This document shows, piece by piece, positions 25,589 to 34,500 of a DNA stretch of 64,000 nucleotides. Positions within the stretch are counted from its first letter, which is position 1. Each line of letters starts with the position of its first letter. Source of the DNA: Litoribacter ruber (lineage in GTDB: Bacteria; Bacteroidota; Bacteroidia; Cytophagales; Cyclobacteriaceae); contig NZ_JAHBGI010000006.1 in the NCBI RefSeq assembly GCF_018500185.1, forward strand, positions 138,589 to 202,588, in the 5' to 3' direction. The notes under the pieces are model-generated. The model saw only the letters and a program-made list of their open reading frames with translations, had not been told where the DNA came from and searched no databases. Both the position numbers and the translations under genes were made by a program.

Positions 25589-27910
25589 ATGCCAAAAAAT
25601 CTAGTCATAGTCGAGTCACCTGCCAAAGCCAAAACCATTGAAGGCTATCTGGGCAAGGACTTCAAAGTAGCCTCAAGCTACGGTCACGTCCGTGATCTCC
25701 CCAAAGGTGATAAGGCCATTGATATAAAGAATAAGTTCAAGCCCACCTATGAGGTCACTCCGGACAAGAAGGAAGTGATCAAACAGCTTAAAGGCTTGGT
25801 CAAGGATGCAGAGACCATCTACCTAGCGAGTGACGACGACCGCGAAGGAGAAGCTATCAGCTGGCATTTGAAAGAAGTATTGAAACTTAAGGATGAGGCT
25901 ACCAAAAGAATTGTCTTTAGGGAGATCACCAAAAACGCCATCTCAAAGGCGATAGAAAATCCACGCACCATTGATATTGACTTGGTGAATGCACAGCAGG
26001 CAAGGAGAATACTCGATAGGCTGGTGGGGTTTGAGCTTTCCCCTGTATTGTGGAAAAAAATCAAAGCAGGCCTTTCCGCCGGCCGGGTGCAGTCCGTAGC
26101 CGTGAGGTTCATAGTGGAAAGGGAGCGGGAAATCGACAAGTTCAAGGCAAAAGCCGCCTATAGAATCACCGCTCAGTTTTTAGTGGATGGCAAACCACTT
26201 TCTGCTGAATTACCCAAGAAATTTGACACCGAGGAGGAGGCTGAGCAATTTTTGCAAACCTGCCTCAACGCAGAGTTTTCCATCAAAAACCTGGAGAAAA
26301 AACCTGCCAAAAAGACCCCGGCACCCCCTTTTACCACCTCCACCCTTCAGCAGGAAGCGAGTAGAAAAATGGGTTTCTCGGTAGCACAGACCATGAGCGT
26401 GGCCCAAAAGCTATATGAATCAGGTAAGATCACCTATATGCGTACCGATAGCGTGAACCTTTCCGAAGAAGCCATGCAGAAGGCTCAGAATGAGATCCAA
26501 AGTGCCTATGGAAAAGAATTCCATAAAGCCAGAAAATACAGCAGCAAGTCGGAAGGGGCCCAAGAGGCCCACGAAGCCATCAGGCCGACTAATTTTACCG
26601 AGCATGATGCCGGAAACGACCGGAATGAGCAGAGACTTTACGAATTGATCTGGAAAAGAGCAATTGCCTCCCAGATGGCCGATGCCCAATTGGAAAAAAC
26701 CAATGTCACCATTGGCATCTCCAATGCCGAACAGACCCTTTCCGCAAGCGGTGAGGTGATCAAGTTTGAGGGTTTCCTGAAAGTGTACCTAGAAAGTACC
26801 GATGATGAGCCTGAAGAAGAGGAAAGCACCAACAAGGGTCTTTTGCCTCCATTAGCGATCGGCCAGCAGCTTGACTTGGTGGAAATGAAGGCAAAGCAGA
26901 CCTTTACAAGGCCACCGGCCAGATATACGGAAGCTTCCTTGGTAAAGAAACTGGAAGAAATGGGTATTGGGCGACCATCTACATATGCCCCGACCATTTC
27001 CACCATACAGAAAAGAAACTATGTAATCAAGGAGTCCAGAGATGGTACGCCAAGGGATTATGTAGAAATGAAAATCAGTAACGGCAAGTTTGCAAAAGCC
27101 ACCAAGACCGAAAACGCAGGCTCCGACAAAAACAAACTGTTCCCTACCAATATTGCTATGGTGGTAAATGACTTCTTGGTAGAGCATTTCCCCAATGTAA
27201 TTGATTACACTTTCACCGCAAGGGTGGAAAAAGAGTTTGACGACATTGCCCAAGGCAAGCAGGAGTGGGAAGAGATGATCGAAAACTTCTACTCAGTCTT
27301 CCACAGCAAAGTAGAGCAAACTGAAAATGTAAGCCGAGCGGATGTCAATTCCAGTAGGGAACTGGGTACCGACCCCAAGACCGGAAAACCTATCATTGCC
27401 AGACTTGGAAAATTCGGACCTCTTGTTCAGATTGGAGATCAAGAAGATGAAGAGAAACAATTTGCCAGTTTAAAAAAAGGACAGTTTATCGAAAACATCA
27501 CACTTGAAGATGCGCTTGAACTATTCAAGTTGCCGAGAGATGTTGGTCATTTTGAAGATAAAAAAATTGTTGCGGCAATTGGACGCTTTGGCCCATATAT
27601 CAGACACGACGGTAAGTTTGTTTCATTAGGCAAAGAATTGGATCCGTTGAGCATCACCGAGGATGAGGCCATTGAGCTCATCAAAGATAAGAGAGAGGCG
27701 GATGCTAAAAAACATATCAAAACCTTCGAGGAAAATCCCGAAATACAGATATTAAATGGCCGTTGGGGACCTTATATAAAGTTTAACAAGAATAATTATA
27801 AGATCCCGAAGGATAAGGAAGCTGAAAACCTAACCTATGAGGAAACCCTTCACATCATAGAAAACCAGCCTGAAAAGAAAAAAGGGCGGTTTGCAAAAAA
27901 GAAAAAATAA
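25589..27910 (+). CDS. topA: DNA topoisomerase I
   Basis: A type IA topoisomerase that relaxes negative supercoils. It has 773 residues. The Toprim domain is LVIVESPAKAKTIEGYL at the N-terminus with DDDREGEAISWH. The active-site tyrosine is Y283 in ITYMRTDSVNLS. The C-terminal part lacks Cys4 zinc fingers and instead has repeated short modules of the TopA-C type (RLGKFGPLVQIGD, AIGRFGPYIRHDGKF, NGRWGPYIKFNKNNYKI), as in other Bacteroidota. It ends with a Lys-rich tail (KKKGRFAKKKK). A terminator follows at once. Confidence 0.97.
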   Translation: MPKNLVIVESPAKAKTIEGYLGKDFKVASSYGHVRDLPKGDKAIDIKNKFKPTYEVTPDKKEVIKQLKGLVKDAETIYLASDDDREGEAISWHLKEVLKLKDEATKRIVFREITKNAISKAIENPRTIDIDLVNAQQARRILDRLVGFELSPVLWKKIKAGLSAGRVQSVAVRFIVEREREIDKFKAKAAYRITAQFLVDGKPLSAELPKKFDTEEEAEQFLQTCLNAEFSIKNLEKKPAKKTPAPPFTTSTLQQEASRKMGFSVAQTMSVAQKLYESGKITYMRTDSVNLSEEAMQKAQNEIQSAYGKEFHKARKYSSKSEGAQEAHEAIRPTNFTEHDAGNDRNEQRLYELIWKRAIASQMADAQLEKTNVTIGISNAEQTLSASGEVIKFEGFLKVYLESTDDEPEEEESTNKGLLPPLAIGQQLDLVEMKAKQTFTRPPARYTEASLVKKLEEMGIGRPSTYAPTISTIQKRNYVIKESRDGTPRDYVEMKISNGKFAKATKTENAGSDKNKLFPTNIAMVVNDFLVEHFPNVIDYTFTARVEKEFDDIAQGKQEWEEMIENFYSVFHSKVEQTENVSRADVNSSRELGTDPKTGKPIIARLGKFGPLVQIGDQEDEEKQFASLKKGQFIENITLEDALELFKLPRDVGHFEDKKIVAAIGRFGPYIRHDGKFVSLGKELDPLSITEDEAIELIKDKREADAKKHIKTFEENPEIQILNGRWGPYIKFNKNNYKIPKDKEAENLTYEETLHIIENQPEKKKGRFAKKKK

Positions 27911-27912
27911 TC

Positions 27913-27942
27913 AAAGCTTCCCCGATTGGGGAAGCTTTTTTC
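27913..27942 (+). terminator. Terminator of topA
   Basis: An 11-bp perfect stem AAAGCTTCCCC / GGGGAAGCTTT with a 4-nt loop and six Ts. Confidence 0.9.
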
Positions 27943-28011
27943 ATATTAGCGCTTTGTTGGAATGCCTATTGCTTTTTATAAAATTTAATTTTGACTTTTT
28001 CCAATACACTT

Positions 28012-28983
28012 ATGCAACTCTACTATATAATCATTCTTATTTGCTCGCTTGCCGGTTTGGGGTGGACTTTTATGGCTTATAAAAAAAGGGACCGGGTAGA
28101 AGTTAAAGAAGATGACCCGAGAGACCACATTAGAGGGATGTACTTTTTAAAAATCCCCTATGAGAAAATCATTATAGGTTTCTTTGCCTTCACAGCTTTG
28201 GTTTACACCGTCAAACTTTTTGTGCAGGCCTTTATAAATCACCTGGATTTGGCCATGTTTATGGTTTCAATGGCTATTGTATTGCTCTTGGTTTACAAGA
28301 TCCTGATGAGTTTTACAGCGGTGGCAGAGTTTCAATGGAGCTCGGTCGGAATGCTGGTGTTAAATGGGGTTATAAGCTTTTTCATTTATCAGCAGATGAC
28401 CGGAGTGATCGAGCTTTTTCAGGAAGCGAGGGAATATACCCTCACAGTACATTTGCTGGGCATGGTGCTTGGTCTGGGCGGAACCACAGTTATAGACATC
28501 ATGATTTTCCATTTCCTGCGAAATTTCAAAATCAATAATCAAGAGGCGGTAATCATGCACCTCATCAGCCAAATCATCATCATTGGCTTGATTCTGCTTA
28601 TCGTAAGTGGGGTCGCATTGTTCTTAACCGATATCGAGGGATATTTATCCAATGACAGGTTCATGATGAAAATGACCGTTATGGTTGTGGTGATATTAAA
28701 TGGGGGTGTCCTAAACCTATATATTACGCCAGCCTTGGAGGAAATCAGCTTGCTTAAAAAAGACCTTCAGAAAAATAATACCTTGAAGAAAACCTCCTTC
28801 GCCGTAGGGGCCATCAGCATGCTGTCCTGGTATTCGGCATTCTTTTTTGCCATGATCAAAGATTTAAGCTATTTTTCCTATGTGGCGCTGTTAATCCCCT
28901 ACCTGCTCTTTCTGGGCCTGGCCATAGGGATCAGCCAGTTTGCCAAAAAACAGATGGAGAAAAAAGTCTTGAACCAATCATGA
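28012..28983 (+). CDS. Hypothetical polytopic membrane protein
   Basis: 323 residues from the ATG at 28012; a TTG seven codons up is less likely. About eight hydrophobic spans can be traced, including GFFAFTALVYTVKLFVQAF, MFMVSMAIVLLLVYKILM, a Gly-rich span with VHLLGMVLGLGG, and LISQIIIIGLILLIVSGVAL. Conserved-looking His residues sit in or near membrane spans (VHLLG, IFHFLRN, IMHLISQ), a pattern seen in haem-binding membrane proteins, but this is only suggestive. It overlaps the sirtuin gene by 4 bp (ATGA), so the two are translationally coupled. I recognise no named family. Confidence 0.75.
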   Translation: MQLYYIIILICSLAGLGWTFMAYKKRDRVEVKEDDPRDHIRGMYFLKIPYEKIIIGFFAFTALVYTVKLFVQAFINHLDLAMFMVSMAIVLLLVYKILMSFTAVAEFQWSSVGMLVLNGVISFFIYQQMTGVIELFQEAREYTLTVHLLGMVLGLGGTTVIDIMIFHFLRNFKINNQEAVIMHLISQIIIIGLILLIVSGVALFLTDIEGYLSNDRFMMKMTVMVVVILNGGVLNLYITPALEEISLLKKDLQKNNTLKKTSFAVGAISMLSWYSAFFFAMIKDLSYFSYVALLIPYLLFLGLAIGISQFAKKQMEKKVLNQS

Positions 28984-29672
28984 AAAAACTAGTAGTACTG
29001 ACAGGGGCAGGGATTTCGGCAGAGAGCGGAATCCAGACTTTTAGGGATTCCAACGGCCTCTGGGAAGGCCATGACGTCATGGAGGTGGCCACACCTGAAG
29101 GCTGGAAAAAGAATCCTGAATTGGTATTGGAATTTTATAACCAAAGAAGGAGGCAGGCATCCACTGTCAAACCCAATGCGGCGCATTACCACCTGGCAGA
29201 ATTAGAGAAACATTTTGATGTGACCATTGTTACTCAGAATATTGATCCGCTTCATGAAATGGCCGGATCCAAAAAGGTGGTTCACCTGCATGGCGAGTTG
29301 TTCAAAAGCCAAAGCTCATTGGATCCTAGCCTTGTTTATGATATTGAGGGCTGGGAACTGAAGAAGGGCGACAAGTGTGAGAAAGGCTCACAACTTAGGC
29401 CCTTTGTGGTGTGGTTTGGGGAACCTGTCTTGAAAATGGAAGAAGCAATTGAGATCGCCGCTGAGGCCGATATTTTTGCCATCATTGGAACGAGTCTGGT
29501 CGTTTATCCTGCCGCCAGCTTGATTGGGTATACCAAACCAGAAATAAGCAAATACATTGTCGACATCAAGGTCCCACATGTTGGCTTTGTGGAAAATTTG
29601 ACAGCCATCGAAAGTACCGCAAGTCAGGGTACGGGAAAATTAAAGGAAATTTTAATCAACAACGAACTATAA
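28980..29672 (+). CDS. Sirtuin, NAD-dependent protein deacylase, zinc cysteines lost
   Basis: Removes acyl groups from lysines using NAD. The 230 residues contain GAGISAESGIQTFRDSNGLW (NAD loop), TQNIDPLHEMAGS and the catalytic H104 in VHLHGEL. The class III marker Y53-x-x-R56 (EFYNQRRRQ) predicts a desuccinylase/demalonylase preference. In the zinc-ribbon region (residues 108-140) only C133 remains of the four cysteines found in CobB, so zinc binding is not expected. The rest of the fold is intact (FVVWFGEPV, IGTSLVVYPAASL). It is the middle gene of a membrane protein-sirtuin-osmC operon. Confidence 0.9.
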   Translation: MKKLVVLTGAGISAESGIQTFRDSNGLWEGHDVMEVATPEGWKKNPELVLEFYNQRRRQASTVKPNAAHYHLAELEKHFDVTIVTQNIDPLHEMAGSKKVVHLHGELFKSQSSLDPSLVYDIEGWELKKGDKCEKGSQLRPFVVWFGEPVLKMEEAIEIAAEADIFAIIGTSLVVYPAASLIGYTKPEISKYIVDIKVPHVGFVENLTAIESTASQGTGKLKEILINNEL

Positions 29673-29687
29673 AACCACTCAAATTCT

Positions 29688-30131
29688 ATGAAAAGAAAAG
29701 CAACATCCATTTGGAAAGGCAACGGCTTGGAAGGAAAAGGTCACCTCTCCTCCCCCAGCGGATTTTTCGACAATACACCCTATACCACCAAATCACGTTT
29801 TAAAAACGAGGATGGCAAGTTGGGCACGAACCCTGAAGAACTATTGGCTGCAGCCCATGCTGGGTGCTTTAACATGGCCTTGAGTTTTCAGGTAGCCAAC
29901 AAAGGCTTTGACGCAGACGAACTGCACACGGTCGCCACAGTCACCATTGACAAGGAGCAGGGAAGCGATGATTTTGGCATTCAGGAAATTCATTTAAAGC
30001 TCAAAGGCAAAGTGAAAGGTATGAGCAAGGAGGATTTTGAAGTTGTAGCCAGAGTAGCAAAGGACAACTGCCCCATTAGCAAAGCTCTAAAAGCGGTGCC
30101 TATATCCCTTGATATTGAATTTGAAGGTTAA
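29688..30131 (+). CDS. OsmC family peroxiredoxin-like protein
   Basis: A thiol peroxidase for organic hydroperoxides. It has 147 residues with the two catalytic cysteines, C60 in AAAHAGCFNMAL and C128 in KDNCPISKAL. The N-terminus KRKATSIWKGNGLEGKGHL and PYTTKSRFKNEDGKLGTNPEEL are typical of OsmC rather than Ohr. It is the last gene of the operon with the sirtuin, 15 bp downstream. The protein is cytoplasmic. Confidence 0.92.
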   Translation: MKRKATSIWKGNGLEGKGHLSSPSGFFDNTPYTTKSRFKNEDGKLGTNPEELLAAAHAGCFNMALSFQVANKGFDADELHTVATVTIDKEQGSDDFGIQEIHLKLKGKVKGMSKEDFEVVARVAKDNCPISKALKAVPISLDIEFEG

Positions 30132-30138
30132 AAATAAT

Positions 30139-30176
30139 AAAGGCCAGTCCCATAATCATGGAACTGGCCTTTTTAA
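30139..30176. terminator. Terminator after osmC
   Basis: A 10-bp stem AAAGGCCAGT / ACTGGCCTTT with a 14-nt loop and T-run. It can also act on the convergent exported-protein gene. Confidence 0.8.
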
Positions 30177-30968
30177 TTATCTCACCACTTTCTCCAAAGT
30201 AGCAAGATAGACCCATTTTTGATCTCTGGATTGAAGTCCTCTCTCCACTGCTTGCTTATCTTCCTCGGAAGCCTCTAAATCCTCATATTCCATAGAATTG
30301 AAAAACTGCAGGTAATCCCTGTAAAAATTCATTGTCATATGCGTTGACTTGGCTTCACTTCCAAAGGGAAGTGCGGTACGAAGCAGACGCCAGCCCCCCA
30401 TCAAATCATTATCAATTCTTTTTTGGTGAAAAGGCTGAAAAACCTCCTTCTCGGCCGCCTCGTATTCTTCAAACCTTCCTTCTACGGCCTTCATCAAATC
30501 GAAGGAGGCCAACACCCCAGGCTTCATCTCAAATTCCGTATCCGTGCGGGCTATTTCTTCCATATAGGACCTCACCGCCAAGTCTCTACTGGTTTCGGCA
30601 TCCTTTAGCATCTTGGTCAGTTGTTGCTCATTCAAGGTATCATACACCTCTTTACCGTACTCCACCAATTTATTCAGGGGGATACCGTTCATCATTTTGA
30701 CTGGATCCTCATAATAGGTCACCGTGACATACTGGAATTCACCACTGTCGGTGCCGGATTTGAGAGACCAGAAATCCCATCCCGAGATATCGCCTTTTTC
30801 CACGGCTTTCTTATAGATGCGTTCCAAGAAATCCTTATGATCCATGTAATTGATCGTGTTTCCAGTTTCTACTTTCATAAACTCAAACACCATATACTTC
30901 TTCTCCTGTCCAAATACCAGAGCAGTATTGAAGCACAGGGCCAACAATAATAGGGTTAACTTTCTCAT
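30177..30968 (-). CDS. Exported hypothetical protein, two ferredoxin-like repeats
   Basis: 263 residues with a clear signal peptide (RKLTLLLLALCFNTALVFGQ, cleavage after about residue 20). The mature part appears to be two related halves, each with a strand-rich start (KYMVFEFMKVETGN; MKPGVLASFDLMKAVEG), a helix with conserved aromatic residues, and a later strand (SGEFQYVTVTYYED; AKSTHMTMNFYRD). This resembles dimeric alpha/beta-barrel (ferredoxin-like) domains arranged in tandem. No catalytic residues are apparent and no function can be proposed. The protein is likely periplasmic. Confidence 0.7.
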   Translation of the reverse strand: MRKLTLLLLALCFNTALVFGQEKKYMVFEFMKVETGNTINYMDHKDFLERIYKKAVEKGDISGWDFWSLKSGTDSGEFQYVTVTYYEDPVKMMNGIPLNKLVEYGKEVYDTLNEQQLTKMLKDAETSRDLAVRSYMEEIARTDTEFEMKPGVLASFDLMKAVEGRFEEYEAAEKEVFQPFHQKRIDNDLMGGWRLLRTALPFGSEAKSTHMTMNFYRDYLQFFNSMEYEDLEASEEDKQAVERGLQSRDQKWVYLATLEKVVR

Positions 30969-31519
30969 AGACGTATCCTTTAAAACACAAAACTTCTTAA
31001 AAACATACCTTTAATATAAGTATTTATTCGGTTTATGTAAAATTTAACAGAATAAATAATATTAATTTTTACATGAACAAACCAAATAACCTGCCAAAAC
31101 CATTAACCACACAATCCTAAGCAGACTCCATTTCTGATTATAAATTGGCTTATTAATTCCAAAAATTAATTTTTGGCATAAATTTTATAATTATTTAAGG
31201 CTAGAATATGAGAAGTGAAAAATCAAAAGCCGATTAAAACTTGGTGCAACCGAGCATAGTGTATCATCCGTTTAAAAATTTGATTCTCAGGGTAGACAAA
31301 CCGGATTCGGGAATTTAGAAAGAAAAAAAGGTATCATCCTATATTTTTGAGATTAAGAATAAAAGAAAAACCTTTTTATAGAAACGAATAGTTCTTATTT
31401 TAGCGAATTAATATAAATTTTCAAATTTTATATTTGATTATTGCAATAAAGATATTTCATAAAGATAGGACTTGGGAAGCAATTCAAAACCCTCTGATTA
31501 TCAATTATATAATTCTGAA
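30969..31519. other. Long AT-rich intergenic region upstream of the hybrid kinase
   Basis: 551 bases with no credible ORF. A TATATTTG box at 31429-31436 is an exact TAnnTTTG match and the best candidate for the kinase promoter, 83 nt before its ATG. A less AT-rich island at about 31220-31320 shows no stable hairpin that I can find. A small RNA in this stretch is possible but unsupported. Confidence 0.4.
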
Positions 31520-34500
31520 ATGACCCATAATAATATTAACGAAACTGAAAGGTTGGAAACCCTCAAATCCTATGATGTGCTAGATTCACATTCAGAGAGT
31601 GAGTTTGATAGGCTGACCACAATAGCTTCTTTAACATGCCAAACCCCTATGGCGGTCATTTCTCTTATTGGAGAAAACAAGCAGATTTTTAGATCCACGG
31701 TTGGTGTCGAAATAAAGGAAACCGATATCCAGTGTATTTTTTGTTTAGAATGCATTAAACAAAAAGAACTCGTCATCTCTGAAGATGCTAGCAAGGATGA
31801 GCGCTTCAAAGACAATTCCCTAGTTACTGGACCTCCCCATATCCGTTTTTACACAGGCGTGCCCCTATTATCCCCAGAAGGCCATGTCCTGGGGACATTA
31901 AGCGTGATGGATGACAAGCCCAACAGCCTGGACGATAATCAAATCAAGGTTTTAAAACTTTTAGCCCAACAAGTTATCACGGCCATCCTGGATAACAGGA
32001 AGAGAAAACAACTCCAGCAATATGAGGCGCTTTTTAAGTCCTCGTTGGATATAATGACCATTGTAGATAAAGATGGCAAAAACCAAATAATCAACCAGGC
32101 CTATATGGACATCACTGGTTGGGATGAGGAGAAAATCAAAACTCAAGGTGAAACTATCGTTCACCCCGACGATGTGCCTAGAGCCTACAAGGAGTATGAG
32201 AAAATCCTAAAAGGTAAAAAAACTATTAACTACCTTCAGCGGACGCTTACTAAATCCGGAGAATATAAGACTATTCAATGGCATGCCAACAAAAACCCTG
32301 AGACAGGGGACGTTGTAGCTGTAGGCCGCGATGTAACTGAAGACCTTAAAACCAAAGCAGAACTTCAGCAACAGAAAGACTTTCTCAATTCAATTGTAGA
32401 AGGAATGTTGGAAGGCTTTGCCATGGCTGATAGAAGTGGCAAAAAGGTACGTGTAAATAAAGCCCTTTGTCAGATGACCGGCTTTACTGAAAAAGAACTT
32501 CTTGGCCAAACTCCGCCTTATAGCTATTGGCCTAAGGATATGCAGAAGAAAAATAGCTACTACTTCACCAAGGCCATAAAAGGCGAGCTGGATGAAAATG
32601 TATTTGAGCTTGTTTACCAAAAAAAGAACGGTGAAAGATTCCCTGTATTGGTAAATACCTCTGTTATCCAAGACCCCTCTACCAAGGAAAAATTTGTTTT
32701 TGCTACGGTACAAAACATATCGGCTACCAAAAGGACCGAGCAGAAACTTCTGGTGACTCAAAAAATGATGGAGCAGACCAATCGTGTCGCTCATGTCGGG
32801 GGCTGGGACGTGGATTTAGAAACCAACACCACCTATTGGTCAGATATTACCAGAGAAATTCATGAGGTCCCTGATGACTTCAACGTGACTCTTGAGGCTG
32901 GACTCAACTTTTACAGACCGGGACGCTCACTGGAAACGATTAAGGAACATTGGAAAAAAGCAGAAGAAGAAGGGGTTCCTTTTGATTTGGAGCTCGAAAT
33001 TATCACCTATAAAGGAAAATATAAATGGATACGGACCAAATGCCAGTGTGAGAAATTGCATGGGAAAGTGACCCGTATTTATGGAACTTTCCAGGATATC
33101 ACCGGTAAGAAAAAGTCGGAGTTTGAAATTGAAAACAAGGAAAAGATGCTTAAAGGTATCTCCTTGGCTACCGACCAGCTATTATCCAACCGAAAATTTG
33201 AGGATGCTATAGAACGTTCTCTTAAGATTTTGGGGCAAACCGTGGAAGTTGGCAGAGTTTATCTTTTTGAAAACTCAAAAAATGAAAACGGGGAATTGGT
33301 AGCCTCCCAAACTTTTGAATATGCTGCGGATGATTGTTCCCCTCAATTTGAAAATCAGGATCTACAGGACATTTACCACAAGGACTTCGAGGATTTTTTC
33401 CAGCCCTTGAGTCAAAATAAAGTCTTTTTAGCGAAAATAAGTGATATTCAGGACAAGCCGCAATTGAAGGAATTTTTGGATATGCAGGAAATCAAATCTA
33501 TCCTTGTTATTCCGATTTTCTATAGCGATAATTTCTGGGGCTTTATCGGATATGATGAATGTTATGAAGAAAGAGACTGGTCAGATGCGGAAATCTCACT
33601 TCTGAAGAGTTTTGCCAAGACCATTGCCAACGCTATTGAACGTAAAAACATGGACCTTTCCATGGAAAGAGCCATTGATCAGGCAAAATCTGCCAATATA
33701 GCCAAATCCGAATTTTTGGCCAACATGAGCCATGAAATCCGCACACCCCTGAATGGTATTATCGGGTTTACTGACTTGGTGATGAAAACCAATCTGGACC
33801 CAACCCAGTCCCAATATCTGGGAATCGTCAACAATTCTGCTAATGCACTATTGAGTATCATCAATGATATTTTGGATTTCTCTAAAATTGAAGCGGGTAA
33901 ACTTGAATTGGACATCGAACGGTTTGATGTATATGAAATGGCTAGCCAAACGGCTGACATTATCAGTTACCAGGCCCAAAGCAAGTATTTAGAAATGCTA
34001 TTGAACATTTCTCTGGATGTTCCAAGGTTTATTCATACAGACGAGGTGCGCATTAGGCAAGTACTCATCAACCTGCTTAGCAATGCCGTGAAATTCACGG
34101 AAGTAGGTGAAGTGGAATTGAAGATAGAGGTAATTGAATATCAAGATGAAGAATGTGTGCTCCGCTTTTTGGTAAGGGATACCGGAATTGGTATCAAAAG
34201 AGAAATGCAGGAAAAAATATTCGAGGCTTTCTCCCAGGAGGATGGCTCCACCACTAAAAAATACGGCGGTACAGGTCTGGGGCTTGCGATTTCAAACCAG
34301 CTTTTGGGACTGATGAGCAGCCATCTCAACTTGGAAAGTGAACATGGAAAAGGAAGTACATTCTACTTTGATTTAAGAGTAAAGGCAGATCAAGGTGAAA
34401 GCATTGAGTTTGAAGAGGTGGAAAACATTCAAAAAGCATTGGTCGTTGACGATAATGACAACAACAGAACCATCATTCACGAAATGTTGAGGCTGAAAGG

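Noticed and set aside
30969..31519. Possible small RNA or riboswitch in the long gap before the hybrid kinase
   Set aside because: No stable conserved-looking structure or terminator could be found; only a -7 box is supported.
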